DNA from: RUG11462 sp045649405
Lineage (GTDB): Bacteria > Bacillota > Clostridia > Oscillospirales > Acutalibacteraceae
NCBI GenBank assembly: GCA_045649405.1
Contig: JAZRPW010000023.1
Location: forward strand, 7,687-71,686
Direction: 5' to 3'
DNA length: 64,000 bases
Shown piece by piece: positions 26,981-35,974 of this stretch (the stretch's first letter is position 1; every line of letters begins with the position of its first letter). The position numbers and the translations under genes were made by a program. The notes below the pieces were generated by a model, which had not been told where the DNA came from, did no database searches, and was given only the letters and a program-made list of their open reading frames with translations.

Positions 26981-27886
26981 ATGTATGATATTATTGTAAT
27001 CGGTGGTGGCCCTGCAGGTCTTACCGCTGCGGTTTATGCAAAAAGAGCAAACAAAACCTGCCTTGTAATTGAAAAAGGTGCGTTTGGTGGTCAAATCACA
27101 TATTCGCCAAAGGTTGAAAACATTCCTGGCTTTGCCGAAGTAACAGGCAACGAGTTTGCTGAAAAGTTAGTTGAACAAGCGCTTAATTTGGACACAGAAG
27201 TAGAAGTCGCCGAAGTGCTTGAAGTTAAAGATGGCGCTGTTAAAACAGTTGTTACTGACTCAGGCGATTTTGAAGCAAAAGCAGTAATCGTGGCAACTGG
27301 TGCAAAACACAGACTTTTAGGCCTTGAAAACGAAGAAAACTTAATTGGCGAAGGCATTTCATTCTGCGCAGTTTGTGACGGTGCTTTTTATGAAGGCAAA
27401 ACCGTTGCAGTAATCGGTGGTGGTAACTCAGCTTTGCAAGAGGCAATTTTGCTTTCAGAACTTTGTGAAAAGGTTTATGTTGTGCAAAATCTTGACTACT
27501 TTACCGGCGAGCAAAAGTTGGTTGAACAACTTAACAAAAAGCCAAATGTTGAAACAATTTTGGGCACAACTGTTAAGGCTATCAATGGCGAAACAGAGCT
27601 TGAATCTATCGTTGTAAAATGTGAAGCAACAGGCGAAACAACCGAACTTAAAATTGACGGAATGTTTGTTGCAATTGGTCTTATTCCACAAAATGATATG
27701 GTAAAAGACTTGATTAAACTTAACGATTATGGTTATGTTGAAGCAGGCGAAGACTGTGTGACAAACAAAAACGGTATTTTTGTTGCAGGCGACTGTCGCT
27801 CAAAAAGAGTGCGTCAGGTTGCAACAGCAGTTGGCGATGGCGCAGTAGCAGCGTTAGCCGCTTGTGATTATATTGAAAATTTATAA
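26981..27886 (+). CDS. trxB: Thioredoxin reductase-type FAD/NADPH disulfide reductase
   Basis: 301 residues, the low-molecular-weight bacterial type. The FAD-binding motif GGGPAGLTAAVYAKR is at the N-terminus, the redox-active CAVCDG near residue 129 and the NAD(P)-binding GGGNSALQEA near 147. The C-terminal FVAGDCR region binds FAD. It transfers electrons from NAD(P)H to thioredoxin-like proteins. Following nrdD with its fused redoxin, it is the natural candidate to recharge that domain (inference from context). Confidence 0.93.
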   Translation: MYDIIVIGGGPAGLTAAVYAKRANKTCLVIEKGAFGGQITYSPKVENIPGFAEVTGNEFAEKLVEQALNLDTEVEVAEVLEVKDGAVKTVVTDSGDFEAKAVIVATGAKHRLLGLENEENLIGEGISFCAVCDGAFYEGKTVAVIGGGNSALQEAILLSELCEKVYVVQNLDYFTGEQKLVEQLNKKPNVETILGTTVKAINGETELESIVVKCEATGETTELKIDGMFVAIGLIPQNDMVKDLIKLNDYGYVEAGEDCVTNKNGIFVAGDCRSKRVRQVATAVGDGAVAALAACDYIENL

Positions 27887-27888
27887 AC

Positions 27889-27922
27889 TAAAAAGGAGTT
27901 CCAAAACGGAACTCCTTTTTCT
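27889..27922 (+). terminator. Terminator after trxB
   Basis: AAAAAGGAGTTCC, loop AAAAC, GGAACTCCTTTTT. Confidence 0.9.
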
Positions 27923-27929
27923 CTCGGCG

Positions 27930-28198
27930 GTTTGTAGGGTGCGATGCCTACATCGCGCCGCATTAATCTATCGCGAATGCGATACACACAGAGCCTTCTT
28001 TTGGAAGAAGGTGGATTGACACGAAGTGGCAAGACGGATGATGGACAAAAACCGCTATTATGTCTGCCCGTTTAATTTTTTGTCATCCTGAGCGAAACGA
28101 AGTGAAGTCGAAGGATCTTAAGATGGTTGCGTCTGCTCACCATGACACGTGGGGAGATTGCGCAAAAAACGGGAGCGCAATGCGCTCCCCTACGAGTG
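27930..28198. repeat. Intergenic mosaic of palindromic short repeats (patch A)
   Basis: A gene-free stretch made of successive palindromes: GTAGGGTGCGATG...CATCGCGCC (27934-27960), TATCGC/GCGATA (27969-27984), CCTTCTT/AAGAAGG (27994-28011), a terminal-inverted-repeat element (28081-28147) and GGGAGCGCA/TGCGCTCCC followed by CTACGA (28171-28195). It is more G/C-rich than its surroundings. The same element types recur at 30639-30722 and 44321-44547. Confidence 0.8.
28081..28147. repeat. TIR short interspersed element, copy A
   Basis: Starts TGTCATCCTGAGCGAAACG and ends CTCACCATGACA, the ends matching as inverted repeats at 10 of 12 positions. The internal core AAGTCGAAGGATCTT is shared with copies at 30639 and 44321. 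No ORF, so non-autonomous if mobile. Confidence 0.8.
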
Positions 28199-28202
28199 TA
28201 TA

Positions 28203-28898
28203 TTAGATTTCAAAATAATTTGAGAATTTTTTAAATGTTGGTTCAAAGTAAAAATACTTATCTAAAAGTTTTGAGAAAAAGCCGATTATAAAACCGTTTA
28301 ACGCTGTCATAATAAGTGTACCAAAGTTAATTCCAACAAGTTTTTGGAAGAAAACAAAGGTTAAAATCAGCGATAAAACAAGGAAAGAAACATCAAAACA
28401 AGTTTTGAATTTTGCTCTGTCAATATTATAACGCTCGGTTACACCTTTAACAAAAAAGTCATAAACTTGTGGGTACAAATAGGTTTTAAAACAAAGTGCA
28501 ATTGCGAATGATGTCATAACCATTCCAACGATAAACAAACCAATTCTTAATACAATGTTTACACTTTGTGGGGCTGTAACAGAAGTGTCAAAGAAGGGAA
28601 TTGACTGCCACAAATCAAGCACCGCGCCATAAATTATACCGGTTAAAAACGAACTGAAATAAACAAGTTTTACCTTTCGCATTACAATGCACAAAATAAT
28701 GAAAAGTAAACCTTGAACAACATATTCGCCTTGCCCAAAGGTTAAAAATTCAAATTTTTCACTTAGCATAAAGGCAGGCGCTACAATCATTGAAATGCCA
28801 AAGTCGGAAACAACAATCATTGAAACCGAAAGTGCCAAAACTATAATAGAAATAAAATAGGTTAATTCGCTTGAAACCTTAATTTTTTTGTTTTGCAT
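28203..28898 (-). CDS. YczE/YitT-like multispan membrane protein
   Basis: 231 residues with about five to six hydrophobic spans. The pattern (ALSVSMIVVSDFGIS near the start, a FGQGEY segment before span two, a ...LDLWQSI loop and GIGLF-like repeats) resembles the YczE/YyaS/YitT membrane family, whose transport role is not defined. SD AAGGAAG. It lies 11 bases after the DprA-like stop, as the last gene of a LicD/DprA-like/YczE-like run. No functional link among them is evident. Confidence 0.7.
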   Translation of the reverse strand: MQNKKIKVSSELTYFISIIVLALSVSMIVVSDFGISMIVAPAFMLSEKFEFLTFGQGEYVVQGLLFIILCIVMRKVKLVYFSSFLTGIIYGAVLDLWQSIPFFDTSVTAPQSVNIVLRIGLFIVGMVMTSFAIALCFKTYLYPQVYDFFVKGVTERYNIDRAKFKTCFDVSFLVLSLILTFVFFQKLVGINFGTLIMTALNGFIIGFFSKLLDKYFYFEPTFKKFSNYFEI

Positions 28899-28909
28899 TT
28901 TTTCTTCCT

Positions 28910-29764
28910 TTATCTTTTATAAATGGCAATTGCGCCATTTTCAATTAATATCTTTGCGGCGTCAGAGTCATTGTCAAAAACAAAAAGCTCGCAAAGTTTG
29001 TTTTTTAAACAATAGTTTGCGCCTGAAAAAGTGCCGGAAATTTTTGAATTTACTTGGCAAACAAAAGCATTTTCTGCGTTTGCATAAATATATTTGTTAC
29101 GCCTGAGCGCAGTTTTTGAGCTAAACGGTGCAAACGGATTGCAGTCCCAACAAACAAGAAGTTTGCCAGTTTCAATCCACTCTTTAACCATTCGGTTTTT
29201 AACAACTTCATCAACCGGCACAGCAACAAACCAAATTGCTTTGCCACCGTTTAAAATAGCAGATTTTGTGGCTTCAAGGTCACTACCCCTAGCGCCACCA
29301 CTAACCAAAACTTTTTGCTCTTTTGCAACCGACTCACTAATGTCAAATGCAAATTTTTTGCCACTTTCATCAATTTGTCTAGCACCGATTACTGCGGTGC
29401 TTTTTTTGTTTAAAAGTGTTTCATCACCCAAACAATAAAGCAAAATTGGAGCATCAATTTTCATCTTTTTTATGAGTCTTTTTGGGTAATTTTGATGAGA
29501 GTTTGCAACTAAATTAATGCCAAAAGCATCAAGTTTTTCAAGTGCGTTTTCATCAAAGTTTTTAATCGCTGTATAGACCTTTTCGGCAAGGACTGTATTA
29601 GATATAACATCAACCATTTTCCACAAAGGCATATCAAAAAGTCCTGATAAATCTTTGTTAAAAAACTTACTTTCAACTGTGAAAATTTCTTCGTTTGTCA
29701 ATAGTCCATCGCCAGAAAAATCGTTTGCAAGAATAAAACGAGCAAGAGTATTTTTATCAATCAT
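28910..29764 (-). CDS. DprA/Smf-like DNA-processing protein (divergent)
   Basis: About 284 residues. The central Rossmann-like part reads AVIGARQIDESGKKFAFDI then VLVSGGARGSDLEATKSAI, closely following the DprA pattern VGSR ... SGxARGID. DprA loads RecA on incoming single-stranded DNA. The segment that should continue AVxGxGLD is altered (IWFVAVPVDEVV), and the C-terminal half lacks a clear winged-helix. I start at the ATG at 29764, which overlaps the LicD stop by 8 bases; TTG/GTG starts further up are less likely. It may be a specialised paralogue, since the main dprA is normally elsewhere. Confidence 0.7.
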   Translation of the reverse strand: MIDKNTLARFILANDFSGDGLLTNEEIFTVESKFFNKDLSGLFDMPLWKMVDVISNTVLAEKVYTAIKNFDENALEKLDAFGINLVANSHQNYPKRLIKKMKIDAPILLYCLGDETLLNKKSTAVIGARQIDESGKKFAFDISESVAKEQKVLVSGGARGSDLEATKSAILNGGKAIWFVAVPVDEVVKNRMVKEWIETGKLLVCWDCNPFAPFSSKTALRRNKYIYANAENAFVCQVNSKISGTFSGANYCLKNKLCELFVFDNDSDAAKILIENGAIAIYKR

Positions 29765-30602
29765 TGTTTTCACCAAAAAACTCTTTGTAAGAGTGATTTA
29801 AGTCAATTTTAACTGCGTCGTGTTTAGGAATTCGCTCTTCTTCTGGTGGTAATGTCATATAGTCGCCAAAAGCCATTTTCAAATATTCATCGTATCCAAC
29901 CGGCGCTGGAATTTGCGCATTTTCAAAAGGCAAATAAACCACATTTTCAAACCACTTTGCATCATATTCATTTTTCATATATTGATACCAAGAGCAAAGT
30001 TCGGTTAACTTTTCGCTTTTTTTGTGCTTGCTCATTTGTTTTTCTAAAAAACGCCAAACTTTGTAACGAGCCTTTGCAGTAGGGAAACACAAAAGCAATG
30101 CGCGTGAAACAAACTCTAACAATTTACCTTTGCTTGTGTGTGGCTCGCCAACAATAAACATTGAAAAAAGTAGCGCCAACAAAATTTGCATTTTGCGTGA
30201 AAATTTGTTTTCAGGGCAAAAGTCAAGCGGAATAATGTCAATTCTAACTCCGTGATGAACGTCTTTTAAATCTTGTTGTCTTGCCTTTACAAAGGTTGTG
30301 TTTTCATCAACAACTGCGCCAATTTGCAAGCGTGTGTAATGCTCTTTTGTGGTTTTTTCAAAGAAAAGTTTGCTTGTGTCAACTTGTTTGTTGAAGTTTT
30401 CACAAAACCACTCATAATCTTCTCTTAGCATAAAAACATCAAGGTCATCGTCCCAAGGAATAAAGCCACTGTGTCGCACTGCGCCAATTAATCCTCCGCC
30501 GATAACGAACATTTTTTTGTTATGCTTTTTACAAAATTCATCAAGTGTGAGCAAAAGGTCTAAACTCTTTTGCTGCAACTGTTTAAGATTATTTTGTTCC
30601 AT
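29757..30602 (-). CDS. LicD-family nucleotidyltransferase-fold phosphotransferase (first copy)
   Basis: 281 residues. The LicD core is clear: GGGLIGAVRHSGFIPWDDDLDVFM with the metal-binding DDD/D near residues 51-55, a second acidic segment VRIDIIPLDF near 140 and a C-terminal GYDEYLKMAFGDYMTLPPEE. LicD enzymes transfer phospho-alcohol groups (phosphocholine, ribitol phosphate) from CDP donors to surface glycans. It is a paralogue of the protein at 54624-55505 but lacks CDP-alcohol genes nearby. SD AGAGGGG. It is the first gene of a three-gene overlapping run. Confidence 0.85.
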   Translation of the reverse strand: MEQNNLKQLQQKSLDLLLTLDEFCKKHNKKMFVIGGGLIGAVRHSGFIPWDDDLDVFMLREDYEWFCENFNKQVDTSKLFFEKTTKEHYTRLQIGAVVDENTTFVKARQQDLKDVHHGVRIDIIPLDFCPENKFSRKMQILLALLFSMFIVGEPHTSKGKLLEFVSRALLLCFPTAKARYKVWRFLEKQMSKHKKSEKLTELCSWYQYMKNEYDAKWFENVVYLPFENAQIPAPVGYDEYLKMAFGDYMTLPPEEERIPKHDAVKIDLNHSYKEFFGENND

Positions 30603-30638
30603 AAACCCCTCTGTTTACTTAATTTTTCTGCCTTTCAT

Positions 30639-30722
30639 TGTCATCTTGAGCGGAGTGCTTTAGCACGAAGTCGAAAGATCTTTAGCAAAGCAAAAGATTC
30701 TTCGCTTGCGCTCAGAATGACA
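30639..30722. repeat. TIR short interspersed element, copy B
   Basis: Ends TGTCATCTTGAGCG and CGCTCAGAATGACA are inverted repeats with 13 of 14 matching. An internal hairpin GTGCTTTAGCAC and the AAGTCGAAAGATCTTT core are present. It fills the gap between the DUF1015 and LicD genes. Confidence 0.85.
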
Positions 30723-30727
30723 AGGTT

Positions 30728-31924
30728 TTATTTTATTCTTCTGCCTTCAATGTAATATCTTTTGTCTTCGGCATGACCCATTGAAAATGTTTTTCGAGGG
30801 AGTGAGCCGTCTTGTCTGATTGCTTCAAACAATTCATCTTTTTTCATGCCTTCAAACAAAAAGCCGATTGTGTTTTGCGCTTTGCAAAGGTCTTTTACTG
30901 CGCCTTCGCCGTGAATGTAGTCAATTTTAATTTCACTATGTTTTTTAAGATATTTATCAAGATAGGTTTGTAATGTGCCAACTGGCAATTTTGCAGTTGG
31001 TTTAAGTCCCACTTTTGTTTCACAGGAAGCTGTTACAACTGTGAAAACTTGAGCATCATCGCCGTCATATTGGCCACCGTTGTCTTCAATGAAATCTGCC
31101 AACACTTTATCTGTGTCGCAATCAAAAAGAACTCTGTAAATTGGCTCAAAGTTGATTGCAGGGGAGTGAATGTTAACAATTTCAACCATTGCAGTTTGAT
31201 TCAAAACGCCATCAGTTGTGTCTGCAATTTGTTTTGCGGTTGCAAGTGAATGGTTGCCGTCGCCAACTGCAAATAAAAGTTTATCATCATCATTTTCAAC
31301 AAGATTGTGGAGTGCTTTTTGTACCTTTGCAATGGTTTTTTCATCAAGCAAATAACCTTCAACTTCACCGCCGTTTTCCATCAAGTTAAGGTCGTAAAGT
31401 TTTGTGAGAGTTTGCTTTTGATTAAAAATTGGCTCAATTACTGACAATGTCGGGTCATCAATAAGAAGCAAAATGTGTGGGAATTCAAGCGGAGCATCAC
31501 GACGGATTTCAACCCTTGGTGGAATTCTCTCAACAACTGTTTGCTCACTTGCACGCACAAGTGCTTTTGCGCCTTTTTTGAAGTCATAGTCAGACAAGTT
31601 AACAGCACCGATAATGCCATCTAAAACAAGACCGTCACTTTGTTTGCGTGATACAAAAATCATACTATCTTTATATTCTTGGAATACGCCTTCATCAAGA
31701 TATTTTTGCATTGTTGCATTGATGTTTTCAATGCGTTCTTTTGCACCATCTTCAAGAAAAATCTCAGGCAAAATCATATTAAAAGTTGAGTTGTCATCGC
31801 CAACCGTTTGCTTAACTCTTTCCCAGTAAGCCTTGTCAGAAGTGAACTGGTCGCAAGCAATAACTGCCCAAGTGTCTTTGATGTTTTTTGGTAAAAGAAT
31901 ATCGGTTTTTTCGAAAAAAGCCAT
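30728..31924 (-). CDS. DUF1015 family protein
   Basis: 398 residues, full length for DUF1015. Recognisable segments are WAVIACDQFTSD near the start, VGDGNHSLATAK near residue 238 and the ending PRKTFSMGHAEDKRYYIEGR. Some archaeal relatives are ADP-dependent serine kinases, but the bacterial group has no settled function, and I see nothing here that decides it. SD AAAGGAT; cytoplasmic. It diverges from ypeB across 130 A/T-rich bases. Confidence 0.88.
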   Translation of the reverse strand: MAFFEKTDILLPKNIKDTWAVIACDQFTSDKAYWERVKQTVGDDNSTFNMILPEIFLEDGAKERIENINATMQKYLDEGVFQEYKDSMIFVSRKQSDGLVLDGIIGAVNLSDYDFKKGAKALVRASEQTVVERIPPRVEIRRDAPLEFPHILLLIDDPTLSVIEPIFNQKQTLTKLYDLNLMENGGEVEGYLLDEKTIAKVQKALHNLVENDDDKLLFAVGDGNHSLATAKQIADTTDGVLNQTAMVEIVNIHSPAINFEPIYRVLFDCDTDKVLADFIEDNGGQYDGDDAQVFTVVTASCETKVGLKPTAKLPVGTLQTYLDKYLKKHSEIKIDYIHGEGAVKDLCKAQNTIGFLFEGMKKDELFEAIRQDGSLPRKTFSMGHAEDKRYYIEGRRIK

Positions 31925-32054
31925 TTTAAATTAATCCTTTCAAATAAACATATAAAACTATTATAACAGAAATATTTTTATTTTACAATAAAAATACGCA
32001 TAGTTTGGTGTTTTTAGCAAAAAATATTAAAAATATTTTGAAAAGAGCGTTTTT

Positions 32055-33377
32055 ATGAATGTAAAAGAAAGATGTTTTGTGAGAATAGTCAGTTTTTCGG
32101 TTGCAGTTGTTGTCGCTTTGTGTGGGTTTATTTTGAAAGAATGCGATGCGAAAAATAGATTCAAACAAAGACTAGAACTTTCTTATAAACAGTCACTTTC
32201 AGAGTTTTCTTCGTTTTTAAACGATATTAACAATGGTTTGAAAAAGCAACTTTACTCTTCGTCTGCGCAAATGTCAACGGCAATTTCAACAGATGTTTAC
32301 AAAAACACCGCCAGCGCAAAAGAGTGTTTAAGTCGCTTGCCAATTTCACAAGAAAACAGTGAAAACATTTATAAGTTTTTAGCAACGGCAGGGGATTTTT
32401 CAAAAGCAGTTGCCGTTTCAAAAGACGAAGAAACTTTGCAAAAAAACAAAAAGCAACTCAAAAATTTAATTGAGTTTAGCGAAAAATTTACAACGCAAAT
32501 TTCTCAAACTGCAAGCAGTTTTGATGATAGCAGTTCTTTTGCAAAAGATGTTGATAATTTGCTAAAGAGTATAGCCAAAGACACAGAGTTTTCCTCACAA
32601 ACAGAAGATATTGCGCAAATTTCAAGCGAAATTCCAACACTACTTTATGACGGTCCGTTTTCTGACCACGTTGTATCACAAAAAGCAAAATTTCTTGAAA
32701 CAGGGGAGTTTGTTTCAAAAACTAGGGCGCAAGAAATCGCTAAAAAAATTACCGATGAAGATGATTTAAAATACATTGGCGATGAAAAATCAAAAACCGA
32801 AAGTTATATTTTTGAGTCTGACGACAGCGTTTGCGCCATTACAAAAATGGGCGGATTTTGCCTTTATATGAATGAGCAAACCGATCCTGATGTTTCTAAA
32901 GTTTCGATTTCTCGTGCAATAGAAATTGCTAAAAAATTTCTTTTCAAAACCTACAATTTGAACTTTAAAGAAAGTTATTATATTGTTAGCGAGAACATTG
33001 CCACAATTAATTTTGCGTATTTAGAAAACGATATAACTTTTTATTCTGACTTAATAAAAGTTGGCGTGGATTTGCAAGACGGGGATGTAGTTTCGCTTGA
33101 CGCTCGTGGGTTTATTATGAATCATCACAAAAGACAAGTCTACAAATTCAAACACACAGTAGAAAAAGCGCAACAAAAAATAAGCAAAGAATTAAGCGTG
33201 AAATCTGTTAACAAAGCATTGGTTGTTGATGATGCTTTAAACGAGATTTATTGCTTTGAAGTTCATTGCAAAACTCAAGAAAATGAAGATATGCTAATTT
33301 ATATAAAAGACAGTGATTTAAGTGAGCAAAACATCTTTTTAGTTGTTCATACAGATGGTGGAGATTTGGTTTTGTAA
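32055..33377 (+). CDS. ypeB: Germination protein YpeB
   Basis: 440 residues with one N-terminal membrane anchor (about 9-27) and an extracytoplasmic region. The signature LLYDGPFSDH near residue 194 is diagnostic of YpeB, followed by PepSY-like repeats (ISRAIEIAKKFL, ATINFAYLENDITFY, VSLDARGFIMNHH). In spore-formers YpeB is needed for the stability and localisation of the cortex-lytic enzyme SleB. sleB usually lies next to it but no SleB-type hydrolase is adjacent here. The ribosome binding site is weak (GAAAAGAG). Confidence 0.92.
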   Translation: MNVKERCFVRIVSFSVAVVVALCGFILKECDAKNRFKQRLELSYKQSLSEFSSFLNDINNGLKKQLYSSSAQMSTAISTDVYKNTASAKECLSRLPISQENSENIYKFLATAGDFSKAVAVSKDEETLQKNKKQLKNLIEFSEKFTTQISQTASSFDDSSSFAKDVDNLLKSIAKDTEFSSQTEDIAQISSEIPTLLYDGPFSDHVVSQKAKFLETGEFVSKTRAQEIAKKITDEDDLKYIGDEKSKTESYIFESDDSVCAITKMGGFCLYMNEQTDPDVSKVSISRAIEIAKKFLFKTYNLNFKESYYIVSENIATINFAYLENDITFYSDLIKVGVDLQDGDVVSLDARGFIMNHHKRQVYKFKHTVEKAQQKISKELSVKSVNKALVVDDALNEIYCFEVHCKTQENEDMLIYIKDSDLSEQNIFLVVHTDGGDLVL

Positions 33378-33382
33378 AATAA

Positions 33383-33413
33383 AAAAGGAGCTTTTTCAAA
33401 AAGCTCCTTTTTG
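33383..33413. terminator. Bidirectional terminator between ypeB and the GH2 gene
   Basis: AAAAGGAGCTTTTT / AAAAAGCTCCTTTT, A/T-flanked on both sides. Confidence 0.9.
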
Positions 33414-33415
33414 TG

Positions 33416-35761
33416 TTAAATTTCAACTGAAAGCATTGCTTTGCCAAGGTTGTCAGCAGTAGCGAAAAGTTTAAGTTCGCCGCTTGTTTCTTTAACTCTA
33501 ACTGCAACACCAATTCTGCCTGCGTACATTTTTCTAAATGTGCTTGGCACTGGTGTGTGGTCTGCAACAGATGAGCCGGTACCAACAATTGTTCCAAGTT
33601 CATTTGAAGAAAAATGAACAAGTGGAGCAGCGTCTGGCACTTCTCTGCCTTCGCTGTCAACACAATAACAGGTAATCATTGCAATGTCTTGACCGTTAGC
33701 AGTAACGTCGCCTGCGTTGTCAAGTTTAAGTTTAAGAGCAACTGCTTTGCCTGTTGTTTCACGCTTGTCGGTTGCTACTAATTTGCCATCAATGTAAGCG
33801 TTGCATTCTAACACGCCTTTTTCATAAGGTACGAACCATTCGCCGTGGGTGTGGCGTTTTACCTTTTGTTTGTCAACAACTTTGCCGTTGAGCACAAGTT
33901 CAAGTTCATCACAGTTTGTATAAGCATAAACCTTAATTTTTTCGCCTTCAAAACCTGCCCAGTTCCAGTGTGGCAAAAGGTGTACCATTGGTGCATCTTT
34001 ACCTTCTGTAAAGTAAGAAAGGTTTTGATAAAAAGCGTCTTTCTTTTGCAAGAACAAATCAATTGCGCCTGATTGTGAGCAAACTCTTGGCCAAATTGCT
34101 TCGCCTCTGTGCTCAAAAGCAATCCATTGATAAAAACCGAAGAGATAAGGGGTGCTATCAAATCTTTCCATAAATTTTTCACGTGAAGTCCACCACATAT
34201 TCATATCGGTGTCATAAGCGTGAACAAATCCGTTTTCAGGAGAGTCAGGGAAGTACCAACCACGTGTTGTACTTGTAGCACAACATTCGCTAATGTACAT
34301 TGGTTTGTCTGGATTTATGTCGTGAACATCATCCCAAGACCAGTGGTTGTAGTTAACACCAACTGCGTCACATTCATCAAAAACGGTTGATTTTCTTGGT
34401 TGAACTGAAACAGCAGAAGTAATAAGTCTTTGGTCGTCAAGTTTTTTAGCAAGATGATAAAGAGTTTTGTTAATTCTTCTGCCTTCATCTGTGATGTGGT
34501 GGAATTCTTCATTACCAAGTGACCACATAAACACAGAAGGTCTGTTTCTGTCTCTTTTAATATGAGTTGTAAGCGCTTGTTTGCCTTCTTCTGCAGAGTC
34601 AAACCATCTTGCTTCACACATAACAATGAAACCGTTTTCGTCCAAAGCATCCATCATTCCGTCTGCTTGTGGGTAGTGTGAGCAACGATAACCGTTAGCG
34701 CCCATTTCTTTCATTAATTTTGCCTTGTATCTGAAAATGTTGTTTGGTACTGCTTTACCAGTAAGACCAAAGTCACCGTGGCCACAAACACCATTAATCA
34801 AAACGTGTTTACCGTTTAAGAAAAAGCCTTTTTCAACATCAACATTAAAGTATCTAAAACCTGTGCGTGTTGTGTATGTATCAACCAATTCGCCGTCAAT
34901 AGAAACCTCTGTTACAACATCGTAAATATAAGGGTTGTCAAGGTCCCAAAGAACTGGGTCAGAATCAACATCTGTGCCATAGCAAATATAAGCTTTATCT
35001 CTAAGGTCAACTGTTAAAGAAGCGTCAGCACTACAAAGTGTGTTGCCACACTTGTCAATAATTTTTGTGTTAATTTGAGCAGTTTTTGGCTCGTCATAAT
35101 CGTTAACAAGTGTTGTTTCAAATTGGACTGTCCAGTTGCCGTCATCATATTGTGGTTTTACATAAACGCCATAAAGGTCAACTGCTAATTTGTCAGTTTT
35201 GATAAGATGAACGTTTCTGTAAATACCGCCACCTTGATACCACCAACCATCGTTGTCATCAAAGTAGGTGTAAACTGCAAGAACGTTATCTTCATTTTCA
35301 CCAAATTTAACAAAATCATTAATCTCAACTTCAAATGGGTTGAATGATGTTAAGTTGTGTTTTAATTCGCAACCGTTAAGATAAACAATACATCTTGTTG
35401 CAACGCCTTCAAAGTAAAGAGTTAAACGTTTATCTCTATCTTCTTCAGAAATTTTAAAGTGCTTTCTGTACCAGCCGTTGTCATATTCAAAAAAGCCAAG
35501 GGCAGGGTTGCCGTTTGCTTTTGGTTCACCCTTGATAATGTAGTCGTGTGGAAGGTTAACATACTCCCATTTGTCTGGGTTAAACTCAACGTCTGTTCTA
35601 AAATCATCAAGCGCATCGTTGTAATAAATACAAGCAGGGCCTTGTTTTTTTCTTTCGGTTTTAGCCGAAGCATAAATAGGACCTTTTACTTGAGGTGTTG
35701 GTGTTTCAACATCGCCTTTGTGAAAAAGCCAACCATCATTAAATAAAATCTTTTCTCTCAT
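33416..35761 (-). CDS. Glycoside hydrolase family 2 enzyme (beta-galactosidase-like), cytoplasmic
   Basis: 781 residues without a signal peptide. N-terminal jelly-roll (about 1-190) with NLPHD and DDNDGWWYQGGGIYRNV, an Ig-like domain, then the TIM barrel. Catalytic acid/base Glu418 lies in SLGNEEF and nucleophile Glu492 in YISECCA. NGKHVLINGVCGHGDFG marks the barrel entrance, and a C-terminal Ig-like domain follows from about 690. The GGGIYR motif and length fit GH2 beta-galactosidases, but galactosidase versus other exo-activity is not certain. SD AAGGAG. Monocistronic. Confidence 0.88.
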   Translation of the reverse strand: MREKILFNDGWLFHKGDVETPTPQVKGPIYASAKTERKKQGPACIYYNDALDDFRTDVEFNPDKWEYVNLPHDYIIKGEPKANGNPALGFFEYDNGWYRKHFKISEEDRDKRLTLYFEGVATRCIVYLNGCELKHNLTSFNPFEVEINDFVKFGENEDNVLAVYTYFDDNDGWWYQGGGIYRNVHLIKTDKLAVDLYGVYVKPQYDDGNWTVQFETTLVNDYDEPKTAQINTKIIDKCGNTLCSADASLTVDLRDKAYICYGTDVDSDPVLWDLDNPYIYDVVTEVSIDGELVDTYTTRTGFRYFNVDVEKGFFLNGKHVLINGVCGHGDFGLTGKAVPNNIFRYKAKLMKEMGANGYRCSHYPQADGMMDALDENGFIVMCEARWFDSAEEGKQALTTHIKRDRNRPSVFMWSLGNEEFHHITDEGRRINKTLYHLAKKLDDQRLITSAVSVQPRKSTVFDECDAVGVNYNHWSWDDVHDINPDKPMYISECCATSTTRGWYFPDSPENGFVHAYDTDMNMWWTSREKFMERFDSTPYLFGFYQWIAFEHRGEAIWPRVCSQSGAIDLFLQKKDAFYQNLSYFTEGKDAPMVHLLPHWNWAGFEGEKIKVYAYTNCDELELVLNGKVVDKQKVKRHTHGEWFVPYEKGVLECNAYIDGKLVATDKRETTGKAVALKLKLDNAGDVTANGQDIAMITCYCVDSEGREVPDAAPLVHFSSNELGTIVGTGSSVADHTPVPSTFRKMYAGRIGVAVRVKETSGELKLFATADNLGKAMLSVEI

Positions 35762-35930
35762 AAGTTTTTTCTCCTTAAAAAGTTAATTTTATTATACCAT
35801 TTTTTTCTGCATGGTCAATGCTTTTTTAAACAAAAAACATAAAACTTTTTAAAAAAGCAAAAAAATATCAAAAAAACAAGAAATTTTGCAAAAAATCTTT
35901 GCTTTTAAGGTAGATTTTTTGAAAGTAGTG

Positions 35931-35964
35931 TGATATAATGGATTAACACTATGTGTTATAGTGT
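35931..35964 (+). promoter_or_regulatory. Promoter of the hydrogenase operon with overlapping dyad
   Basis: Extended -10 TGA-TATAAT (35931-35939) with no good -35. At the expected start point lies a perfect 7+7 dyad, ACACTAT (35946-35952) and ATAGTGT (35958-35964), separated by GTGTT. A promoter lacking a -35 often needs an activator, and the dyad could be its operator or a repressor site. Confidence 0.65.
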
Positions 35965-35974
35965 GTTTTGGCGC

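Noticed and set aside
27930..28198. Possible pseudogene between trxB and the YczE-like gene
   Set aside because: No frame gives a recognisable protein; the stretch breaks down completely into palindromic repeats found at two other places.
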